Of a stretch of 7,818 nucleotides of DNA, positions 4,145-7,818 are shown piece after piece. Source of the DNA: Pseudomonadota bacterium (lineage in GTDB: Bacteria > Pseudomonadota > Gammaproteobacteria > Burkholderiales > Rhodocyclaceae); NCBI GenBank assembly GCA_023459095.1, contig JAEWVQ010000085.1:1-7818 (forward strand). Reading direction: 5' to 3'. A model generated the notes under the pieces. That model was given only the letters and a program-made list of their open reading frames with translations. It made no database searches and was not told the DNA's origin. The translations under genes were made by a program, and so were the position numbers. How positions within the stretch are numbered: position 1 is the stretch's first letter; each line of letters begins with the position of its first letter.

Positions 4145-5835
4145 GGCGCAGGCGTCCTGGGGCTCCAGTGGAACAACACTCCGATGACCAATTCTAGCAG
4201 TTCCTTATCATGCTGGAATACCTTCTGCAAGGCCGCGCGTGACTGCGCCTGCGGCGAACCGGGGCGGCGGGCCATGCCGCCGACGACGTACTCCATGGCC
4301 ATGGTGATGACTTCCAGCGCGCCACCGGCCGCGGCCTCGCCCTTGCTCACCCGGTACTCGCGCCCCTGGTAGGCGTCGACATAGTGGTCCTCGCGGGTGA
4401 ATTCGTCTGCGCCATAGTGCCGGTATGCCGGCCCCACGTCGCGGATGCGCTTGACCGCGTCGCCGGCAACGCGGCGCCGGTGCAGGGTCTGGAAGAGCTC
4501 GTCCAGCTCGGGCATGACGGCCTGCAGGCGGTGGGCGTACTCATGCACGGCAGTGGCGAGGTCGCCGGTGCGCACCGCGATGAAGCCCGTGCCGGCGCGC
4601 GCATCGCGCACCACCCCGAAGGCGGGCAGGCGCACGGCGGGATAGTTCTGCGTGAGGGTGATCGCGAATGCGCGCTGGCCGGGCCGCAGGGTCTTGGTAT
4701 GGAGCGGCCCGGCGGCATCGGCGGCGGCGTTCCAGGCAGCGGGGAACAGCCGCGAGGCTTCCGCCACCAGCTTGGCGGCTTCGCCCTTTGAGGCCACGGT
4801 TACGCCCCGGCCCATCCGCCCGGCCTCGGCCAGGCGCCGGTACAGCTCGGCGTGCCAGGCTTCGGGGTCGGCGGCCAGATCCGGGAGACTTTCCACGGCT
4901 GCCCGCCCGGCGGCAATGAAGTCTTCCACCGTGGTCGGGCGCGTGGTCTCGAACAGCCCGGCCGCTTCGGCCGCGCGGGCGAGATCGGCGGGCGCCTGCT
5001 TCAGCTTCTGTTGCGCCAGGCGTTCCATGCCGGCCGCGCGCGCGCCGGCCACACCCACGTTGTAGTCGAAGCCCGGATCGATCCCCACCGGCACCTGCAT
5101 GATTTCGCCGGTGCGCTTGTTCACCCACTCGCGGGTGGGCAGCTTGGGTGCGGCGGTGGTGATGCTGCCCGCGGCGCGGCGGCGCTCGTACTCGCGCGCG
5201 GTCATGCTCATGACCCGGCAGCGGCAGCGCCAGCCGTTGGGCGGCCACAGGATCTGCCAGTGCGGGTGATCGACGGGCAGCGTGAGCCCGTTCCACTGCC
5301 GGTGCGCGGCGCGCACGCGCTCGTCGCCCTTGGTGATGTAGCGCACGTAGGGGTGGCTGGCCTTGTTGCGCTCGATGCGCTCCCACAGCCCGGCGCTGTG
5401 CGCCATGCGCGTGTTCATGTCGAAGATGAGCTTGAGCCGGGCGTTGTCGAAGGTGGTGGTTACGGCGTCGCCGGTGGCGGGGTCGAGCACGGTGCGCTCA
5501 CCCCACCAGCCTTCCCTGGCGAGCAGGCCGCGGGCATTGCGCATCCAGTCGCGGCGCGACAGTTCGCCCTGCACCGATTCGGTGATGCCGGCCTGCAGCG
5601 CCTGGAGCAGGTCGATCCGCGCCAGGCGGCTCACGGTGAACTGGCGGGCGTGTTCGTCCTGCCACAGGTCGCGCCAGTCGAAGGTCTGCGTGACGTGCCC
5701 GCGCCGCTGCAGATAACGCACGGCCTCGGCCGGCGTCAGCTTGAAGAGGTCGGCAAACTGTTGCGCGGGGGATTTGTCACCGGCCACGGCGTTAGCGGCC
5801 ACCGCATCACCGGCCATCGCTGCTGCCTTCGCCAT
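4141..5835 (-). CDS. F: Mu F-like minor head protein with C-terminal zincin-like extension
   Basis: The 564-residue product has an N-terminal Mu F / head morphogenesis portion: HPYVRYITKGDERVRAAH (161-178), WNGLTLPVDHPHWQILWPPN (181-200) and GWRCRCRV (201-208), the family's characteristic W-x-G ... PPNGWxCRC pattern. It would be a few-copy head protein near the portal, possibly injected with DNA. Residues 300-520 are a second region containing AVHEYAHRLQAV (429-440), an HEXXH zinc-protease motif at 431-435, followed by DAYQGREY (487-494) and EVITMAMEY (508-516), where Glu508 or Glu515 could be a third ligand. MuF proteins often carry C-terminal enzymatic or toxin-like domains, so this is probably one. 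Start: ATG 5835 overlaps the portal gene by 29 bases and has only a badly spaced GAGG; ATG 5817 (Met7) has AAGG eight bases upstream and may be the true start. Confidence 0.88.
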   Translation of the reverse strand: MAKAAAMAGDAVAANAVAGDKSPAQQFADLFKLTPAEAVRYLQRRGHVTQTFDWRDLWQDEHARQFTVSRLARIDLLQALQAGITESVQGELSRRDWMRNARGLLAREGWWGERTVLDPATGDAVTTTFDNARLKLIFDMNTRMAHSAGLWERIERNKASHPYVRYITKGDERVRAAHRQWNGLTLPVDHPHWQILWPPNGWRCRCRVMSMTAREYERRRAAGSITTAAPKLPTREWVNKRTGEIMQVPVGIDPGFDYNVGVAGARAAGMERLAQQKLKQAPADLARAAEAAGLFETTRPTTVEDFIAAGRAAVESLPDLAADPEAWHAELYRRLAEAGRMGRGVTVASKGEAAKLVAEASRLFPAAWNAAADAAGPLHTKTLRPGQRAFAITLTQNYPAVRLPAFGVVRDARAGTGFIAVRTGDLATAVHEYAHRLQAVMPELDELFQTLHRRRVAGDAVKRIRDVGPAYRHYGADEFTREDHYVDAYQGREYRVSKGEAAAGGALEVITMAMEYVVGGMARRPGSPQAQSRAALQKVFQHDKELLELVIGVLFHWSPRTPAP

Positions 5836-7420
5836 CGGCCTCGATGCCGGCGTGGCCTGCCAGGCGCGCCACGAACGCGGCGCGTGCCAGGCGCTCGGTG
5901 AGCGCGGCCGGGTCCATGTCGGCGAGCAAGGCCGGCAGACGCGCGAGGAACTGCTCGGCGGTTTCGCCGGCTTCGGCCGCCTCGTCCATGGCGGCCTGCA
6001 GCGGGTCGATCATGGGATCGAGCAGCGGCTGCCAGTCGTCGAGCGCGGTATCGACCAGGGCATCGAGGCCATCGCGCGCGGCAGGCACCGCCGCCGAGAG
6101 CGCAGCCAGACGGTAACGGGCGCCGCCGAGCGCGGCGGGGGTGGCGGGCTCGGGTTGCGCCGGCGCGGCGGGGGCGCCGAACACCGCTTCGCCCTTGGCC
6201 GCCTGGGGAATGCGCAGCTTTTCATGCACCCAGCTCACCGGAATCCGCGCCCCGCCCGCGGCCAGCTGGGGCAGCGCCTCGGCGTAGTGCTTGAGGTCTT
6301 CGGTGTCGCCCAGGTCGAACACCCAGCGCGGGCAGCGCCGGTAGCTGTCGACGCCGGGGCGGTTGAGCGCGATCAGCGGATAGACCAGGTCGCGCGTGAG
6401 CGTGCCGGCCAGCTGCCGCGCGTCGCTGCGCAGGATGTCGTGGCGCACCTGGCCGTGCAGGTCGGCGACGCCGCTGCCCAGGCCGGTGGCCTTGGCCTCG
6501 CTGCTGGTGGTCTGCCCGAGCACGGCCTTGCTGTGGGCGCGGTCGGCCCAATCGACCATGGCGAGGTGGTGGGAGCCTTCGCCGCCGCCGGTGATCTTCT
6601 GCACTTCGAGCGCCATGCCCTCGGGCATGATCGCGCGGGCGTCGTGGCCGAGCGCCGCGACCGCGCGCATGAGGCTCGCTTTTTCTTCATGGGTGGCGCC
6701 GGCCATGTACTTGCCCAGGATGATGGGCAGGCCGTAGGTCTCCAGGAACTCGGCGAAATCGCCAATGGCGTAGCTCTTGTAGAGGAAGGGCCACAGGCAT
6801 GCGCGGAAGAGCCCGGCGCGGCCGAGGTAGCCCGTCTTGATCTTGGCCGGGGTGTGCAGAATCCAGCCCATGGGCTGCAGCTCGGCGCCGTCGGCGGTGC
6901 CGTCTGCGAGGCGCAGGGTGCGGCGCTGCATGTCGGTGGTGAGCCAGGTCTGCGGGCGCGGGTGGAAGTTGGGAATCCAGTCGCGGCCCCACTTCTCCCA
7001 CTCCAGCTCGATGCCGGCATAGCCGTAGCCGGGCGCGTCCATCATCGCCTGGATCACGTCTTCGAGGTCATCGACGGTGTCGCGCAGCATCTCCTCGGCG
7101 TAGGCTGCGGCCGCCTTTTCGGCTGCGCTGGCGTTACTGGGCGGCTCGATGCGCCAGTCGAGCGACACCGGTGCGCCGCGGCGCTTGTCGTACTCCGCGA
7201 GCAGGTGGGTGTCGCGGTCGAGCATGTCGTCGAAGAGCTTCGCCTGCGCGGTGAGGTTGCCCTGGTCGGCGTCCTTGAGGATGCGCGCGGCCTTGGCCGG
7301 GGTGAGGCCGTCGAGCTGCGACTCGATCATCTGGTGCTGCAGCAGTGCGATGCGGCTGGTCTGCGGCTCGCGCAGCGCGCCGGTGTCGATCGGGTTGCCG
7401 TTGGCGTCGAGGATGCGCAT
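5807..7420 (-). CDS. H: DUF935 portal protein (Mu H / gp29-like)
   Basis: The portal ring at the head vertex is the DNA entry and exit channel and binds terminase. This 537-residue protein resembles the DUF935 family of Mu-like phages: start MRILDANGNPI, LTPAKAARIL (near 39-48), YGYAGIELEWEKWG (near 132-145), LYKSYAIGDFAEFLETYGLP (near 213-232), RAIMPEGM, AVLGQTTSSEA (near 299-309), HGQVRHDILRSDARQLAGTL (near 322-341) and NRPGVDSYRRCPRWVFD. After about 410 it has a Pro/Ala-rich linker and a helical Asp/Glu/Ala-rich tail, a common extension in this family. Start choice: ATG at 7420 has GGAG eight bases upstream and follows the previous stop by five bases; an in-frame GTG at 7429 is longer by three residues but overlaps that stop and has no spaced Shine-Dalgarno. 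Confidence 0.92.
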   Translation of the reverse strand: MRILDANGNPIDTGALREPQTSRIALLQHQMIESQLDGLTPAKAARILKDADQGNLTAQAKLFDDMLDRDTHLLAEYDKRRGAPVSLDWRIEPPSNASAAEKAAAAYAEEMLRDTVDDLEDVIQAMMDAPGYGYAGIELEWEKWGRDWIPNFHPRPQTWLTTDMQRRTLRLADGTADGAELQPMGWILHTPAKIKTGYLGRAGLFRACLWPFLYKSYAIGDFAEFLETYGLPIILGKYMAGATHEEKASLMRAVAALGHDARAIMPEGMALEVQKITGGGEGSHHLAMVDWADRAHSKAVLGQTTSSEAKATGLGSGVADLHGQVRHDILRSDARQLAGTLTRDLVYPLIALNRPGVDSYRRCPRWVFDLGDTEDLKHYAEALPQLAAGGARIPVSWVHEKLRIPQAAKGEAVFGAPAAPAQPEPATPAALGGARYRLAALSAAVPAARDGLDALVDTALDDWQPLLDPMIDPLQAAMDEAAEAGETAEQFLARLPALLADMDPAALTERLARAAFVARLAGHAGIEADGEGSSDGR

Positions 7421-7425
7421 GTCTC

Positions 7426-7818
7426 TCACTCCAGTGCCAGCGGGGCCGCGCTCGCACCCACGCCACGATTGATCTGGGCCGCCTTGCCCGCCACTCGGCC
7501 GGCGGCGTAGGCGGCATAGTCCCGTTCGGATAGGCGCGTCTTGCCGTCGTTTCGGTCGGTGGCTTTCGCCTCTTGAAGGGCCGGAAAACGGATGTCCATA
7601 TAGGCGGTGATGGCCTGCTGTTCGCGCTCCCCCAGGGCGAAGGCATCGAGCTTGCCCACGGCCGCCTGCACCCAGCCCTCGCAGTAGAGATCCGCGCGGC
7701 GGGTCTTGGTGGCGGTCTTGCAGCGCTGCAGATGGGTCTTGATGTGCTCGGACCGGGCGCGCTTGACCTGGCGTAGCAGCACCTCAAAGCAGTAGCGGGC
7801 CACCTCAAAGTTGGCCCC
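7426..7818 (-). CDS. C-terminal part of a DUF2786/DUF7168-like phage protein (5' end outside window)
   Basis: The frame is open from the right edge to a stop at 7426, 130 residues seen; a GTG at 7803 is inside the frame and need not be the start. The visible part (VARYCFEVLLRQVKRARSEHIKTHLQRCKTATK split as VARYCFEVLLRQVKRARSEH and the following basic stretch, then RADLYCEGWVQAAVGKLDAF) resembles the helical C-terminal region (DUF7168) of DUF2786 proteins found in Mu-like phages and mobile elements. The molecular function of these proteins is not established to my knowledge. It lies five bases upstream of the portal start, apparently in the same transcription unit, where Mu has the large terminase gene. 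The tail after about residue 95 (ERDYAAYAAGRVAGKAAQIN) is Ala-rich. The family call depends on the unseen N-terminus. Confidence 0.62.
   Translation of the reverse strand, partial: GANFEVARYCFEVLLRQVKRARSEHIKTHLQRCKTATKTRRADLYCEGWVQAAVGKLDAFALGEREQQAITAYMDIRFPALQEAKATDRNDGKTRLSERDYAAYAAGRVAGKAAQINRGVGASAAPLALE

Larger units (their letters stand above)
1..7818 (-). mobile_element. Mu-like prophage/phage late head-morphogenesis region (internal segment)
   Basis: The minus strand carries, in Mu order, a DUF935 portal, a Mu F-like head protein, a Mu G-like virion morphogenesis protein and a Mu I-like protease with a nested scaffold, all packed with short gaps or overlaps. Neither phage end, the transposase genes nor the tail genes are inside the window, so phage boundaries and intactness cannot be judged. 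Every full-length structural gene reads through without frameshift, so this segment shows no decay. The plus strand holds no gene I can support. The assignment rests on family resemblance read by eye plus gene order. Confidence 0.93.

Noticed and set aside
4852..5901. 349-codon open frame on the plus strand
   Set aside because: Antisense shadow of the F-like gene with low-complexity Gly/His/Arg content and no family signature.
5741..7510. 589-codon open frame on the plus strand
   Set aside because: It lies antisense to the portal gene. Its composition (His, Arg, Gly, Ala, Val rich, no recognisable domain) is what a high-GC coding strand gives on its complement, and the portal match on the minus strand is clear.
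1..7818. tRNA genes, CRISPR arrays, phage attachment sites or insertion sequences
   Set aside because: No regularly spaced repeats, cloverleaf-like segment, transposase gene or terminal inverted repeats were seen on reading both strands.

Overview
The window is part of the late, head-building region of a Mu-like (transposable) phage or prophage. All genes lie on the minus strand, so the biological order runs from high to low coordinates. The content and order match the Mu H-F-G-I/Z block: a DUF935 portal protein, a Mu F-like minor head protein, a small unnamed ORF, a Mu G-like virion morphogenesis protein, then a Mu I-like protease with the Z-like scaffold nested in its 3' half, and a capsid-decoration-like protein that runs off the left edge. 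G+C is very high (two portal/F lines counted by hand gave about 72-75%), with strong G/C at third codon positions. This suggests a high-GC proteobacterial host (for example a beta- or gammaproteobacterium); the genus cannot be read from the sequence.

Layout, in transcription order: (1) 7818-7426, the 3' part of a gene resembling the C-terminal region of DUF2786/DUF7168 phage proteins, sitting where the large terminase would be expected; (2) 7420-5807, portal; (3) 5835-4141, F-like head protein, overlapping the portal gene and carrying a C-terminal extension with a zincin-type HEYAH motif; (4) 4144-3770, a small conserved-looking ORF coupled by an ATGA overlap; (5) a 74-base gap with a perfect 9-bp hairpin, then the G-like gene 3695-3243; (6) a 130-base gap holding a G-quadruplex-type tract, an 11-bp-period direct repeat and an extended -10 promoter; (7) a two-gene cargo cassette (3112-2630 unknown protein, 2633-1893 DUF1828/DUF1829-like protein) with clearly lower G+C (about 52-58% in three hand-counted lines); (8) a 57-base gap ending in a 19-base inverted repeat that touches the start codon of the protease gene; (9) protease/scaffold 1835-762; (10) decoration/head-fibre-like protein 760 to the left edge.

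The genes of (2)-(5) and (9)-(10) would build the procapsid: portal ring, F and G as minor head/joining proteins, Z as scaffold, I as the maturation protease, and the last gene as a likely capsid surface protein. The two-gene cassette splits G from I, where Mu has adjacent genes. It has its own apparent promoter, so it looks like a moron expressed independently of the late programme. The best candidates for new biology are this cassette, the metalloprotease-like extension on the F protein, and the contrast between a hairpin-blocked protease start and a very strong internal scaffold start.
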